DNA of 64,000 nucleotides from Sclerotinia nivalis (lineage: Eukaryota; Ascomycota; Leotiomycetes; Helotiales; Sclerotiniaceae). Under the pieces are notes generated by a model. It was given only the letters and a program-made list of their open reading frames with translations, had not been told where the DNA came from and did no database searches. The position numbers and the translations under genes are program-made. This document shows, one piece after another, positions 9,120 to 20,649 of this stretch (the first letter of the stretch is position 1; each line of letters starts with the position of its first letter). The stretch is taken from the NCBI GenBank assembly GCA_029531795.1, contig JAPEIS010000006.1:1302001-1366000 (forward strand), written 5' to 3'.

Positions 9120-11831
9120 ATGGCTGATGAATCACCTCCCCCCCCTCCCCCTCACGGAAATCCGCCGAAATCATCCGGGTTACCACCAGGAAATTATGAC
9201 ATTTTCATCATTCCACCGCATGCTTCAGGATCAGGATTTTTATATTTACCTTCACTACAACCAAATGTCAACAGTTTCGTAGCCGGGTTTGCATCAGCAC
9301 TGGTACTTGTCGCATTAACTTTTATATTAAAACCACTGATGAATACTATGAAAGGAGGTGGAGGGCCAGCAACATTGATTCTTATGTTTGCGATTGGGTT
9401 GGGAGCTTGGGCGTTAGGGCGAATGCAATCGAATGGTGAAAGCAGGCCCGGACCAAGTCAAGGACCCCGTGTACCTCCGCATGGTGGATCATCCTCAGGT
9501 ACCAATAATAATACATATTCTAATGGATCGGCTTCAAGCGGTGGGCCCCGGGCTTCAGGAACTGGATTTTCACCTGGATCCACATCAGAGGGGGCTGGGG
9601 GACCTCAACCTAATTCGCAAGCCGGATCAGGCACAAGACAAAGAACAAATTCAGGTTGGGAAGAAACTCCTCCTCCTCCTCCTGATGCCGGTCCAGAGAT
9701 GCCGGGCGCAACACCAAGGGAAAGTCCTGGCACAACCCCTAGCGCAAACGATGATATTCGATCGAAACAAAATGCCTCGAGAACTACGTGGGAAGAAGCT
9801 CGGGAGAGGACGAGAAAGAAGGAAGAGGAGAGAAAGAGGGTAGAGGCAGAGAAAAAGCGAAAGGAAGATTTGGAAAAGCGATTGAAAGAATTACGAGCGA
9901 AGGAGGCCTTGGAACGAGCAAACCGCGAGAGAAAACAAAGGGAAGCTCGCGAAGCTAAGGAACGAATAGAAAGAGAGATACGAGAAGCTAAGGAACGAAG
10001 AGATAGGGAGGAATTAGAAGCTCGGGAAAAGAGAGAAAGGGCGGCTAGGGAGAAGGAGAGGGAGGAAAATGAAAGGATAGCGAGAATGGAAAGGGAAGAT
10101 CAAGTGGCGCGAGAGAGAAAGGCAAAGGAAGAACGCGAAATTCGAGAGCGAATACAAGCAGAGGCCGAGGCTAAAGCAAGAGCGGACTATGATAGAAGGT
10201 TGAGAGAGGAGATAGCTAGAAGGGAAGTTTTAAGGAAAGAGGAGGAAGCCATCAGAAGAGAGCAGGAAAAGTTACGATTAGAAGCTATAGCTAGAGTGGA
10301 AGCAGACAAGAAGGCCAGAGCAGACAAGGAGAGAGCAGATGCTGAGGCGAAGGCAAAGGCTGAAAAGGCAAAGGCGGCTGCGAAAGCTTGGGCTGATGCT
10401 AAGGCGGCGGCGCTTGCAAAACGAGAAGCCAAAGCTAGGGAAGAACGTGAGAAGGAAGTAGCGGCGCAAATACGAGAAGTTAAGCTTAAGGAAGAACGCG
10501 AGAAGGCAGCCGAAATAGCAGCACAAATGAGAGAAGACAAACTTAGGGAGGAGCGCGAAAAAGCAGCTAAAATCGAAGCACAAATGAGAGAAGCCAAACT
10601 CAAGGAAGAACGTGAAAAGGCAGCCCAGGTAGCAGCACAGATAAGAGAAGCCAAACTCAAGGAGGAACGTGAAAAGGCAGCCAGAATCGAAGTCGCACTT
10701 GCAGCCGAGAGGAGAAAACCAAGCACTTATGCGAATGCTGGTGTAGGAGAGAGGATAAGCCCTTGGCCAAATGGAAGACCCCCCACGACAACAACAGCAT
10801 TTTCTACCACAAGCTCGATACCCCGACCTCAAGCACAACCTCCTTCACCGAAGAAAACCCCAGCCCCCGCTGCAAGAACGTATGCAGGTACAGACAAGGA
10901 TGGCCAGTTCCACTCACCTTATGCACAACCGCCAAGACCAAGCCGAAAAAAGTCTCTCAATTCATTATATTCCGAATCTTCATACGCGGCCTCTCAATCA
11001 AGTAGTAAAACTACTCCACCACCATCGACAAGAGGGGCATATAGTACAAAGGATCCTGATAAAATTGTTATCAAAGGTGTATTCGCATTCAATAACGCAT
11101 TCCACAAAACCCCTACATCTCAACTTCTTTCTGGTGTCGGTTCTGTTACCGACGGACTAATATTAAGAATTACAACAGAGGGTCTTTTCATTGATGATGA
11201 TGTACGAGGTGTCGCTCAAAGAGAGTGGGATGTCAAAGCATGGACAATGAAACTCGTAGAGGTATGGTGCCCATCTTTCAGACAAGCATCGCGTGTTCCA
11301 CCCGCTACTACTGCTCATAAAAATCCCGTTCGACGCCTTTGGGGTCTCGATAAAGAATTAGCAGCCAGTGAAGAGGAAAAAGATACTCTTCTAGTTAGTA
11401 TGCTGCAACTCTGTCGGGATAATTGTCGCGCGCGTGCTATTTCTCATCATTCTTCCACTGCGCATTCCGTTAGTGGTTCCGTCTATTCTGCAAGTTCTTA
11501 TGCTTCATCTGATACACGATCATCTGTTTCATCTGATTATGCTGATTCCATTGCGTCGTCTCAATTTCCTCATGGAGAGAAAATCAAAAGAACCACTAAC
11601 CATTATGCGCAGACGGGTGAGAATAAAACTTCCGGGTTACATATTTTGAGAGCGAGCATTAGGGATCAGGAGGGGAAGAAATATGTTTTTGTAGTTCAGG
11701 AGAGTGAGGCTTGGAAGGTGGCGTTGGGATTGCAGAGGTTGAGGAGAGGAACTCAGGTGAGGAGTTTGGGGGTTAGTGGGATGAGTCCGAATGATGCGAA
11801 GGCTACGCTGGAGAATCTGGGTTGGATTTGA
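9120..11831 (+). CDS. Membrane-anchored coiled-coil protein of unknown function (903 aa)
   Basis: Single long frame starting in good context (ACC ATG GC). Residues 1-25 are proline-rich. Two hydrophobic segments (about 52-70 and 83-100, separated by a Gly-rich loop) look like membrane helices. Residues 100-220 are Gly/Ser/Pro-rich and probably disordered. Residues about 222-540 form a very long, highly charged Glu/Arg/Lys/Ala helix, almost certainly a coiled coil, ending in four near-identical 19-residue units (about 455-530, type KLKEEREKAAQVAAQIREA). A disordered Ser/Pro linker follows. The C-terminal about 250 residues are globular, with IVIKGVFAFNNAFHKTPTS at one end and a closing WKVALGLQRLRRGT segment ending GWI; a PH-like fold is possible but unproven. 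The layout suggests a tether or scaffold on a membrane. No intron is needed. Automatic pipelines often give such proteins TolA- or involucrin-like names because of the repetitive helix; I would not transfer those functions. Confidence 0.85.
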   Translation: MADESPPPPPPHGNPPKSSGLPPGNYDIFIIPPHASGSGFLYLPSLQPNVNSFVAGFASALVLVALTFILKPLMNTMKGGGGPATLILMFAIGLGAWALGRMQSNGESRPGPSQGPRVPPHGGSSSGTNNNTYSNGSASSGGPRASGTGFSPGSTSEGAGGPQPNSQAGSGTRQRTNSGWEETPPPPPDAGPEMPGATPRESPGTTPSANDDIRSKQNASRTTWEEARERTRKKEEERKRVEAEKKRKEDLEKRLKELRAKEALERANRERKQREAREAKERIEREIREAKERRDREELEAREKRERAAREKEREENERIARMEREDQVARERKAKEEREIRERIQAEAEAKARADYDRRLREEIARREVLRKEEEAIRREQEKLRLEAIARVEADKKARADKERADAEAKAKAEKAKAAAKAWADAKAAALAKREAKAREEREKEVAAQIREVKLKEEREKAAEIAAQMREDKLREEREKAAKIEAQMREAKLKEEREKAAQVAAQIREAKLKEEREKAARIEVALAAERRKPSTYANAGVGERISPWPNGRPPTTTTAFSTTSSIPRPQAQPPSPKKTPAPAARTYAGTDKDGQFHSPYAQPPRPSRKKSLNSLYSESSYAASQSSSKTTPPPSTRGAYSTKDPDKIVIKGVFAFNNAFHKTPTSQLLSGVGSVTDGLILRITTEGLFIDDDVRGVAQREWDVKAWTMKLVEVWCPSFRQASRVPPATTAHKNPVRRLWGLDKELAASEEEKDTLLVSMLQLCRDNCRARAISHHSSTAHSVSGSVYSASSYASSDTRSSVSSDYADSIASSQFPHGEKIKRTTNHYAQTGENKTSGLHILRASIRDQEGKKYVFVVQESEAWKVALGLQRLRRGTQVRSLGVSGMSPNDAKATLENLGWI
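10482..10709 (+). repeat. Four 57-bp in-frame tandem repeats in the coiled-coil gene
   Basis: Units of 57 bp encode KLKEEREKAA + 9 variable residues (EIAAQMRED, KIEAQMREA, QVAAQIREA, RIEVALAAE). A shorter 17-residue ancestor-like unit lies just before. Copy number could vary among strains. Confidence 0.85.
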
Positions 11832-12320
11832 GGGATGAGGGATGTGGGTTGAGGGGATTGAGGGTTGAGGGACATTTATCATGTGTATATGATATGTTGA
11901 TATTTTGTGGAATGAGGAATGAGGAATGCGGGATGTGGGATCACACCCCTAACAGCACTCGGTAAAAGAGGAACATGGAGAAGGTAATGCGAGCGAAGAA
12001 AGGGGGAATGGGAAATTGACGATTGTTCAAATCCAGAATTTATTTACTACACGACCGAAGCATTAGCGATGGAGTTTTTGTTTTCGTTTCTTGCTTTATT
12101 CTTGTTTCATATTTGTTTTTTAATCTGTTGTTCAACTTTGAAGTTATTTTCATTCATTCATTCACTAAAGGAGTTTACATGTTTATATGTTTATGTGTCT
12201 GTTTTTTTATGTACAGGAGATGTCAAGAGCGTACTTGAGTAGTTTGGAACTTTTTTTATGACATGTTAGAGTGAATAAGGTACCGGTACCTTGCATGTTT
12301 TGAGGTTTATTTTTGTTAGC

Positions 12321-12326
12321 GAGAGG

Positions 12327-12361
<35 letters not shown>
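12321..12361. repeat. (GA)n microsatellite
   Basis: Uninterrupted GA dinucleotides at the end, slightly impure at the start. Confidence 0.9.
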
Positions 12362-12744
12362 TACTGCGTGCGTATTATGTTTCTTAAATACCCCTTTTCT
12401 GCTTCTAGAGTTTGGGGTTATTGGGATGTTTTTTTCTTTTTTGTTCCTTTTTGCTTTTTCTTTTGAGGGGCGTTGAGTGAGGAGGGGAGGGAGGAGTAGA
12501 TAGTGGTAGTATAGTGTTAGTGATATAATTGGATTAAATGTCTCTTTTCGGGATTTCTGCTTGTTTGATGAGTTGATGATTTATTATGAGATCTGGAAAT
12601 GTGAATGAATATGTGAATGAAAATGAAAATGAAAATGAAAATGTGAATGAAAGTATTATTGAGATAGGGGATCTGGAATCGAAAGTATATGTAATAGATA
12701 CTTGATAGGTATAATGAGAAGAGTGATAGTATGATAAAAGTGAT

Positions 12745-12797
12745 TTAGATATGTGATGTGATGTGTGATGTGATGTGTGATGTGATGTGTGATTTAG
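12745..12797. repeat. (GTGATGT)n tandem repeat
   Basis: Several copies of GTGATGTGAT-type units, in a region of other simple repeats. Confidence 0.75.
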
Positions 12798-12858
12798 ATG
12801 TGTGATTGAGTAATAGGTAGGTAGGTAGAAGGTAAAAAATAGGAAGTAGGAGATAGAA

Positions 12859-12887
12859 GGTAGGTAGGTAGGTAGGTAGGTAGGTAG
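12859..12887. repeat. (GTAG)n microsatellite
   Basis: About seven tandem GTAG units. Confidence 0.9.
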
Positions 12888-12934
12888 AAGGGATATTGTT
12901 TTGTATGTTTTATATGAAAGATCTAAGTTCTTGA

Positions 12935-12974
12935 GGATATGGATATGGATATGGATATGGATATGGATATGGAT
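12935..12974. repeat. (GGATAT)n microsatellite
   Basis: Six to seven tandem hexanucleotide units. Confidence 0.9.
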
Positions 12975-13388
12975 CTAGTATCTAGTTTGTAAAGATTCGT
13001 AAATATACAATTAAGAATATATCACCAGTAGATACAATTTCCATCTACGAAAAAAAACAAACAGAAACCAACGATATCATATTTCTATATACTATAAACG
13101 TAGCATTTCGCACGACTACCTACTTATATTATCAAACCACCAACACATAAACTGCTCATCCACCATCCGCAATTAACTATATTAAAAGTACAATATACAA
13201 ATATTTCCCAGTGTTCATTCCATTTCATTCCAATCCATCCCATTCAATCCCAATTCCTATGCATCGAAATAGCGAGCAAGTAAATCCATAAACTCCACGC
13301 TGCATCCAATAAATATCAAATGCCCTATCATATACCCTTCCTTACCTTCCCGTTCGTACAATATGTATCTTCTGTCTGCACCAAAAGT

Positions 13389-14519
13389 CTAACGAATCTT
13401 TCCAAGTCTCTTCTTTGCAATATTGATTTTCCCTTTAACTCTATCAGCATCTTCATCCACCCTTTTCAACATCTCATTCTGCAATTCCAGTTCTCCATGA
13501 ATAGCTAATCCCATTTCTTTCTGTCTCCTCACAATCTTGGCTAGTTCTTCCACATCCATATCCTGATTCTGCATCATTTCCTTTTGTAATTGTAACACGC
13601 CCTCGTTATCCAGTTCTCTCGTTTTATCCGTTTCAGGAACCGGTGCGCCGAGAACTCTTCCACTGGGTCGCGATACTCCTGGTCCAAATAATGCGCTTTT
13701 ATCCGCTTGAGTTGCTGCCGCATTACCATTTCCAGAACTCGAACTTGCTTGATTTTTAATCGCCAACGTAACAGCCAATTTTTCCAATCCCTCCTTTTCC
13801 ACCTTCGCACTTCCCAACAAATCTCTCCTTCTCCTCAATTCGCCTGCACCAACCCTTCCCTCTCCTCTCCCATTCTTCTCCCCCTCCCCCATAACCTTCA
13901 ACCCATCTTCCAAATCCTTAAGTAACCCCCCAGCCTTCACCAAACACCTCTTCGCATTCGCGCCCGCCTCATATTGACCCGCTGCCGTATTCGCGCCATC
14001 CCTCCTCCCCAAAAACAACCTCGCATCATGCAACTGCGCCTTCAATTCGCGATGAACATCCAACCAAACCTGGGGATCGGCCATCACCTCGGCATTACCA
14101 CCCACACCTCTTTGATTCGCAGCAATGAGTCCCTCTCTCGCACTACTCAAACTTCCATTCCCACTATTACTAGGCAGATTTAAGAATTGTCGCCAAATGC
14201 TCGTTTCTCTCCATCGACGATCGGGATTTTCGGCAATGCTACGTAAATATGTTTCGAGACCGCGACGACGGTCTTCTGTTAATTCGGGGGAGTTGACGGT
14301 GCTTTTGAACCATGTTTTGGCGGGAAGAGGAGCAGGAGGAGCATCGGAAACTTGGGCGCAGAGGGAGGAATGGAGAGTCACGAAGTCGGAGTAGCGTTTT
14401 TGGACGACGAAGGTTCGGAGAGGGAGACGTAATGTAATATTGTAGAGAGTGTAGGGTTTTTCATTTGGAGCGCTCGAGAGAATCGTGCTGGGTATGGAGA
14501 GTTCGAGAGGCGGTGCCAT
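13389..14519 (-). CDS. vam7: Vam7-like vacuolar SNARE (PX + Qc-SNARE, 376 aa)
   Basis: Residues 5-117 form a PX domain with the phosphoinositide-binding signature RYSDF (42-46) and RRRGLETYL (84-92). Residues about 316-376 are a Qc-SNARE helix ending in LQNEMLKRVDEDADRVKGKI, with Gln347 the likely zero-layer residue. There is no C-terminal membrane anchor, as in yeast Vam7. Vam7 is a soluble SNARE recruited to vacuoles through PI3P and HOPS, where it completes the SNARE bundle for homotypic vacuole fusion. The frame is open further upstream to 14702, but the PX domain begins within five residues of Met 14519 (GCC ATG GC context), and the extra residues (repeated RIASH) look like untranslated leader. 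The middle about 190 residues are low-complexity and poorly conserved in this family. No intron. Transcribed away from the EB1 gene's 3' end. Confidence 0.88.
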   Translation of the reverse strand: MAPPLELSIPSTILSSAPNEKPYTLYNITLRLPLRTFVVQKRYSDFVTLHSSLCAQVSDAPPAPLPAKTWFKSTVNSPELTEDRRRGLETYLRSIAENPDRRWRETSIWRQFLNLPSNSGNGSLSSAREGLIAANQRGVGGNAEVMADPQVWLDVHRELKAQLHDARLFLGRRDGANTAAGQYEAGANAKRCLVKAGGLLKDLEDGLKVMGEGEKNGRGEGRVGAGELRRRRDLLGSAKVEKEGLEKLAVTLAIKNQASSSSGNGNAAATQADKSALFGPGVSRPSGRVLGAPVPETDKTRELDNEGVLQLQKEMMQNQDMDVEELAKIVRRQKEMGLAIHGELELQNEMLKRVDEDADRVKGKINIAKKRLGKIR

Positions 14520-15104
14520 GATCAATTGATGTGATGAGTGAGATGCGATTCGATGCGATGCAATTCGATATAGAAAATTGATTCTTGGTCGTGTTGTTCT
14601 TTGGAAATGATTAGAACCGTCACCGTTTGTTTTGAGGTTGCCTTGTAAGATTGTTTGGGCTGGCCTGGCCTTGTGCAACAAGGATGACGCTTGATAGCGC
14701 AAAATGTCAGAATATCACTTGGCGATAAGAAATTAATTCTGACGCTCATCTCATGATAATTAAAATAAAGAATCAAATTGGTATTGTACGAGGAAAAGGA
14801 CTTCTGGGCTTTACATTCTAATATTAAACTCTTCAATAACCAGATAACTCTCTCAAGAATTATGTAAAATCTCAATATGCTTCAGAATTGGTTCACCGCA
14901 GGTTCACCGCATAGAACCTTCCCGTAGCCTTATGAATGCTACCAACCTATGAGCTCTGTATATTTGTGCCTCGCACACATTCTGCTCGTTCATAATTCGT
15001 TATCTCATAGCTTTTCTCGCTATAAAACTGCCGCAGACCAAAGAATCAGTGAATAAAATTTGCAATGTTTGCAAAAATCCAAATCCCATTATAGTAAAAA
15101 CAAT
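14520..15104. other. Intergenic between EB1 3' end and Vam7 5' end
   Basis: 585 bases holding the Vam7 promoter and the EB1 terminator, both genes being on the minus strand. No gene seen. The 14522-14875 minus-strand frame is probably the Vam7 leader/promoter. Confidence 0.6.
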
Positions 15105-16046
15105 CTAGAATGTCTCTTCTTGATCATCAACCTCCGCCTCGGCCGGTATTTCAAATCCATCTTCAGTTGAGTACAAGATAGTTTGAATGTGCTTAATTAA
15201 ACCATCTTCCTGCTTCTCAATCTCAGGGTCCTCTTCGCATGCTTGTTGAACCAGTAATTCGATATCTCTGAGTTTGCTGAAGTAGAAATCTCGTTCACGT
15301 TCTAGCCCTGCGACGGTCTCCTTCAAAGTATCATTCTCTGCCTTTAATGCTGCTGAAGCTGCACCACCACCAACTACTCCAGGCTTAGCAACTCGTGCGC
15401 CGCTCGTTGTTGGTGTTACTCCTCTTCGAGCTGCTCCAGTCCCAGCGGATGTTTTCGGGGCAGCAGATGGGGCAGCACCGGGTCCTCCAGCAGCACGTCG
15501 ACGAGCTACAGCATCATATTCACCTCCCGGAAAGTATTGATCCCAGTATCTCTTGGACCATTGTAAAAATTCGAGGTTGTCTTGCATCTTGCATTTAATG
15601 AGTTGTTCGACATGGATGCTTCGATCGATTTGATGACGGGTAAAGGTGTCTAGACCGTTGTCAGTGGTTAGAAGCCTATTCAGGGGAAGGTATTCCGACT
15701 TTGAAGAACTTTGAAATTTTGTAGGTATGCATATTCGGTATTGACATTGAACTTGACTTTTGACATCGGTACATCGAGGAAGATACTGTCGAAGACTTGG
15801 CACAGAGCAGCACTGTATTGATGATCTATGTTAGTAAATAGTCTTATAGGGGAAAACGAAAGACAGAGGAGTTGTGCAAAATCGCAGATTTACTCACCCA
15901 GTTCCACACTGTTCAACTTTTGTGATATTAAGTTGTAGCAGGTTGTTAAGCCATGCCACGAGCTCTTGTCTATATTTGCCATGTTGTCAGAGATTTGGAA
16001 TTCTTGTTAATAGTATATGCGGACAAACCAACCTTGATTCTCCCAT
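15105..16046 (-). CDS. bim1: EB1/Bim1 family microtubule plus-end binding protein (247 aa, 4 exons)
   Basis: Exons by reading: 16046-16033, 15969-15898, 15812-15700, 15649-15105 (744 nt including stop), with introns of 63, 85 and 50 bp and GT...AG ends. The protein starts MGESRQELVAWLNNLL. Its calponin-homology domain (about 1-105) carries the EB1 signatures KVKFNVNTEYAYLQNFKVLQ and IKCKMQDNLEFLQW. An Ala/Gly/Pro linker follows, then a coiled coil with the EB-homology motif ERDFYFSKLRDIELL. The acidic tail ends EETF, resembling the EEY/F end that binds CAP-Gly proteins. EB1 proteins track growing microtubule plus ends and recruit other tip proteins, acting in spindle positioning and polarised growth. 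Length is close to that of other EB1 proteins. The start and the 14-nt first exon follow from alignment with the conserved N-terminus. The donor of intron 3 (GTCGGA) is unusual but gives the exact family sequence across the junction. The gene is divergent from the GH3 gene at 17347. Confidence 0.9.
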
Positions 16047-17346
16047 TTTAAAAAGAGGGTTTCGAATAGCAAAGTAAATGAACAAGCGAGGCGTGTATTT
16101 CAATGAATAGTCAAGTAAAATTCAGTTGTGCCACAAGACAATCGACGGCGCAATAATTGAGAATTTTTTTGGAGAAGTTATCGCGACCAACGAGATTCTA
16201 CTATTTAGGTTCCATTGACACCTCTGTCGCCTTAGGTAACCAGAATTCTACAACAAACGAGATTTGTCACGTGATCAAGGGGCGACCGAACTTTCCTGAA
16301 TTTGTGTCCACTTGCAAAGACCATTGAGTTATCGAACGTACCAGATTTTCCTTGCATAATATAAACACGAGAGAGCAATTCCACTTTGCGGCTCATTATT
16401 TTTCTATTGGTGAACTTTCAGTAATACGCATAAGGTTAATAAACTTATTGCCCGATCCGTCTTCTCTCGATTTCATGATATGTTTGGCATCCACGGCATC
16501 CACGGCATCCAAACCAAGCCTTGTACTTATCAAAAGCAGCGTCATTACTTAAAGATTAAGATTAAGTGACCAATTCTTTTAACCTTCATTCGACGACTAC
16601 TACCATCCAAGGTCACCCGGATATTGATGTTTTCAACATCTCCTAAAGAAGTTGTACAATTTACCATACAGAATACGGTAGATCCATCTTGAACGCTCTC
16701 ATAGAATATGCCATTTCTAATATTCTATGTATATTGGATGATATTTCAGGTAGGTGGTACTTCGTACACTTCAATCTTTCCAATCACCTGCACCTTAGCC
16801 GGGTAAAGATGCTGCATAATCGCGGAAGCCAGGGGAAATCAAACCCCGCAAACCTAAAAGTTTAAAAATCTGTCTTACCGACAATCTGACAATCTTATGT
16901 CAGAAGTTCAGCCGAGAATCACAATTACCTTACTGGGAATAGTATTCCGTTTGGTCTCAGTATAGTGTTCCAAGAGAGGTGCTGTCTCCGTTGAAAGCTT
17001 ACTTTCATTGTTCATTGAACTTCCTGTTTCGTCCATAAAAATCAATTCCACCCCATGCCAAACATGGTTCTTCAACGATGGAGCAAATCATACAGCACAC
17101 ACGATCATGGTGTACAAACCTCGGAATGTAACCATCACAAGCTTCTTTTCTTTTATCCTCGTTGATTGCAGATATCCAAAGAAATAGTCTTGGGTGTACA
17201 TACATACATCATTTCCATCGCCTAATTTTACTCGCTCAATTTTTCTATATTATGGACCCTCTCCGCCCATCAAATTACTTCAGAAGGACCTACTCTCTCA
17301 AAGATTAGCCGGCAACTTCTACTTGACTGGTTACAAACTCCTTACG
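16047..17346. other. Shared intergenic region between divergent EB1 and GH3 genes
   Basis: 1.3 kb that must hold both promoters. No clear gene. A triple CATCCACGG repeat occurs near 16490-16515. No confident regulatory site was identified. Confidence 0.5.
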
Positions 17347-20300
17347 ATGTCGCTATTCAAGGTCATCTTCTTGATTGTCTCATTGTCGCTGTTGGGGTTC
17401 GGGCAAGCTAAAATACCTTCATTCATACATAAGGCTCCACTTAATCTTCCTTCTAGCGAGGAAACAATCGTGAAAAGAGATCCGGTTCCTGCAGGATATG
17501 TTGCTGCTCCATACTACCCCACGCCGAAAGGTGGTTGGGATAGTTCCTGGACGGCAGCGTATGCAAAGGCACAAACGGTTGTGGCACAAATGACTTTGGC
17601 TGAAAAGATCAATCTTACTACTGGAGTTGGAGAGCTAATGGACAGATGTGTTGGCAACACAGGCTCTGCATTAAGATTCGGCATTCCTAGTCTCTGTTTA
17701 CAAGACTCGGCGCTTGGCATAGCTGCGACCGATAACAATACAGCTTTTCCCCCCGGTATTACCACAGGTGCGACCTGGAGCAAAGATTTAGCCTATGAAA
17801 GAGGTCTTGCGCTAGGTGCAGAAGCACGAGGGAAAGGGGTTAACATTCTCTTGGGTCCTACAGTTGGTATGTACGACAAGCAGTTAGCAAATATCCATTT
17901 TCAAGACACTCCTTGAGCTTAGAATCCGCAACGTCCCAAATTCTGACCATCTTTAGGTCCGACTGGAAGAAAGCCACGTGGTGGTCGAAATTGGGAAGGA
18001 TTTGGTGCTGGTAAGAGCTGATAAAAATTCTGTTGTCGGATTTAAGATTAAGATTAGTGATGTCTAGATCCTGTGCTTCAAGGAGTGGGAGGCGCCCAAA
18101 CAATCAATGGAATTCAAGCGAATGGTGTCATCGCTACGATCAAACACTTCGTTGGAAATGAACAAGAAGCATTCCGAATGGATATCATCCCTCATGGTTT
18201 GATGAAAGCTCTCAGTAGTAATATCGATGATAGGTATGCGTATTCCTCAATAGATATCTTGCCCAAACTAATTTGCAGAACTCTTCATGAGTTTTATATG
18301 TGGCCCTTTGCGGAAGGAATTAGAGCTGGCGTCGGAGCTGTTATGACAAGTTATAATGAGGTGAGTACCTGTTTATCACAATTGTATGAGTGGATGATGA
18401 ATCCGTATGATTTTTCGAGATAAATATTAAATCAAGTGATCGTCTAAGCGAACCATCAATCGGTCAATGAATGAGACCTCTTTCAATAGTGCATTCCTTG
18501 ATTTGATTCCTGGCATAACTCCAAATTTACCATACCATCTTCATGAAGACCTCAATGGCTTCCTACTGACACAATCAGGTCAATGGGAGTGCGGCAAGTC
18601 AGAATTCATACCTGATTAATAATTTGCTCAAAGACGAACTTGGGTTTCAAGGCCTGGTAAGGATATACATCTCAGTTCTCCAAATAATTCTAACAATCTA
18701 CAGGTTATGTCAGATTGGCTATCTCAAATCGGCGGTGTATCGTCTGCTCTAGCTGGTCTCGACATGGCCATGCCTGGGGATGCACAGATTCCTTTTCTTG
18801 GCGAAGCATATTGGGCATATGAGCTCTCAACCGCTATTTTGAATGGAACAGTTCCACTTGATCGACTGAACGACATGGTTACTCGAATTGTGGCAACTTG
18901 GTGAGTGTTCATTCGGGGAGATGTCCCTCGAAACACCTTCCAACTCCAGACGATAGCTTTTGAGATGTCAATGACTATCTGTCATCTGGGCTTCTGGCTA
19001 ATATTAAATCTTACATAGGTACCAACTTGGACAGGACAAAAGCTACCCGCCACCGAATTTCTCTGCGAACACTTTAGACACTACGGGGCCATGTTACCCA
19101 GCAGCATTAATTTCTCCAACATGCACGGTGAATCTACATGTAAATGTCCAATCCAATCATGCTGTCGTTTCTCAAAACATCTCAAGAGAGGCAATAACCC
19201 TATTGAAAAATGTCAACAATACACTACCACTCTCAACCTCGGCTGCTTTGAAAGTGTTTGGTTCCGATTCTGCAAATAACCCTTCCGGGCCTAATGCTTG
19301 CAGCCAGAGGGGCTGTGATACTGGCGTTCTTGGTATGGGATGGGGTTCCGGTACGTTCCACATATTATTAATAGTCTTTCAATGATATGGTAAACTAACT
19401 CAAGCTTATAGGCACTGCTAACTACCCTTACCTTGACGCGCCCATTGATGCGATTAAGCGAAAAGCTGCCAATGTTTATAGCTCAACCAGTGATAGCTTT
19501 CCATCTGGTCTAACTGCGCTGCCCGGGGATATTGCCACCGTATTTATCAATAGTGATTCTGGGGAGAATTCCATAACCGTGGAAGGGAACGACGGAGATC
19601 GTTCATCGTCAGGGTTGTATGCATGGCACAACGGCGATGCACTTGTTGAGGCAGCTGCAGCAAAGTACTCCAACGTAGTGGTAGTTGTCCATACAGTAGG
19701 GCCAATTCTTGTTGAGAATTGGATAGACCTCCCTTCAGTAAAGGCAGTACTCTTTGCCCATTTACCGGGTCAAGAAGCTGGAAATTCATTGACGGACATT
19801 CTTTTCGGCGCTTACTCGCCTAGTGGCCATCTACCTTACTCAATTCCTGTCTCAGAAAGCGATTACCCATCCTCCGTTAGTCTCGTTGGATTCGCGCTTG
19901 GCCAGGTTCAGGATACTTTCTCTGAAGGTTTATATGTTGATTATAGATATCTCAACAAGCATGCCATCACCCCTCGTTTCCCATTTGGTTACGGACTTTC
20001 CTACACCACATTCTCTCGAACGGTCACTCTCACAGCCGGTAAAGCACTTACATCGCTTCCTCCGGCCCGACCAGCGAAAGGTTCAACACCGGCATATAGT
20101 ACGGCTATTCCTCCAGCTTCTGAAGTCGCATGGCCAGCAGATTTCAATGCCGTATCACGATATCTCTATCCATACCTCTCCAATCCCTCAAATATTACCC
20201 CAGGTGCATTTGTCTATCCTACTGGCTATACCAATACTTCCAAACCCGATCCTCCATCTGGTGGATCACAGGGAGGGAATTCCGCACTCTGGGACACCAT

Positions 20301-20649
20301 GTTCACCCTTTCCGTCACAGTTACCAACACCGGTCTCGTGGCTGGTAAATCGGTCGTCCAGCTTTACGTCCAATATCCCTCCGATTCTCCCTATGACACT
20401 CCCATTATCCAGCTTCGTGATTTTGCTAAGACGGATACATTGGCACCGAATGGAAAACAGGTCGTATCGCTTGCGGTTACCAGGAAGGATATCAGTGTTT
20501 GGGATGTGACGAAACAGAATTGGGTGATACCAGTTTCTACTACTAAACCATTCTTGTTTTGGGTGGGAGATAGTTCGGGAAATTTGACGTTGGCTTGTGA
20601 GAGTATTAGTGGGGCATGTAGTGCGGGTAGGACACCGCCTGTGGTTTAG
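17347..20649 (+). CDS. Secreted GH3 beta-glucosidase (888 aa, 8 exons)
   Basis: Exons by reading: 17347-17866, 17957-18010, 18068-18233, 18279-18360, 18579-18656, 18704-18900, 19019-19350, 19412-20649 (2,667 nt including stop). All introns are GT...AG, 45-218 bp. The signal peptide is about residues 1-21 ([21 protein letters not shown]). The TIM-barrel domain has [23 protein letters not shown] and [10 protein letters not shown], and the nucleophile Asp304 lies in VMSDW. The second domain has [18 protein letters not shown] and VEGNDGDR (a candidate acid/base Glu at about 534), then [12 protein letters not shown] and [14 protein letters not shown]-terminal fibronectin III-like domain has [19 protein letters not shown]3 enzymes of this type release glucose from cellobiose and other beta-glucosides outside the cell. 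Reading only the continuous open frames would split this into four or five false genes. The start at 17347 is the first Met giving a signal peptide; an upstream in-frame Met at 17194 lacks one. Confidence 0.88.

Larger units (their letters stand above)
11832..13388. other. 3' region between convergent genes, rich in simple repeats
   Basis: The coiled-coil gene (+) and the Vam7 gene (-) converge here, so the interval should hold both terminators and 3' UTRs. It contains GA, GTGATGT, GTAG and GGATAT microsatellites and no recognisable gene. Small open frames (for example 12023-12238) are low-complexity. Confidence 0.6.

Noticed and set aside
10187..10838. Two long minus-strand frames opposite the coiled-coil gene
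   Set aside because: Antisense shadows of a Glu/Arg/Ala-rich coding region; Ser/Leu/Phe-rich with no domain logic.
14520..14702. Upstream in-frame extension of the Vam7 gene to 14702
   Set aside because: The PX domain starts right after Met 14519; the extra 61 residues include a direct repeat and look untranslated.
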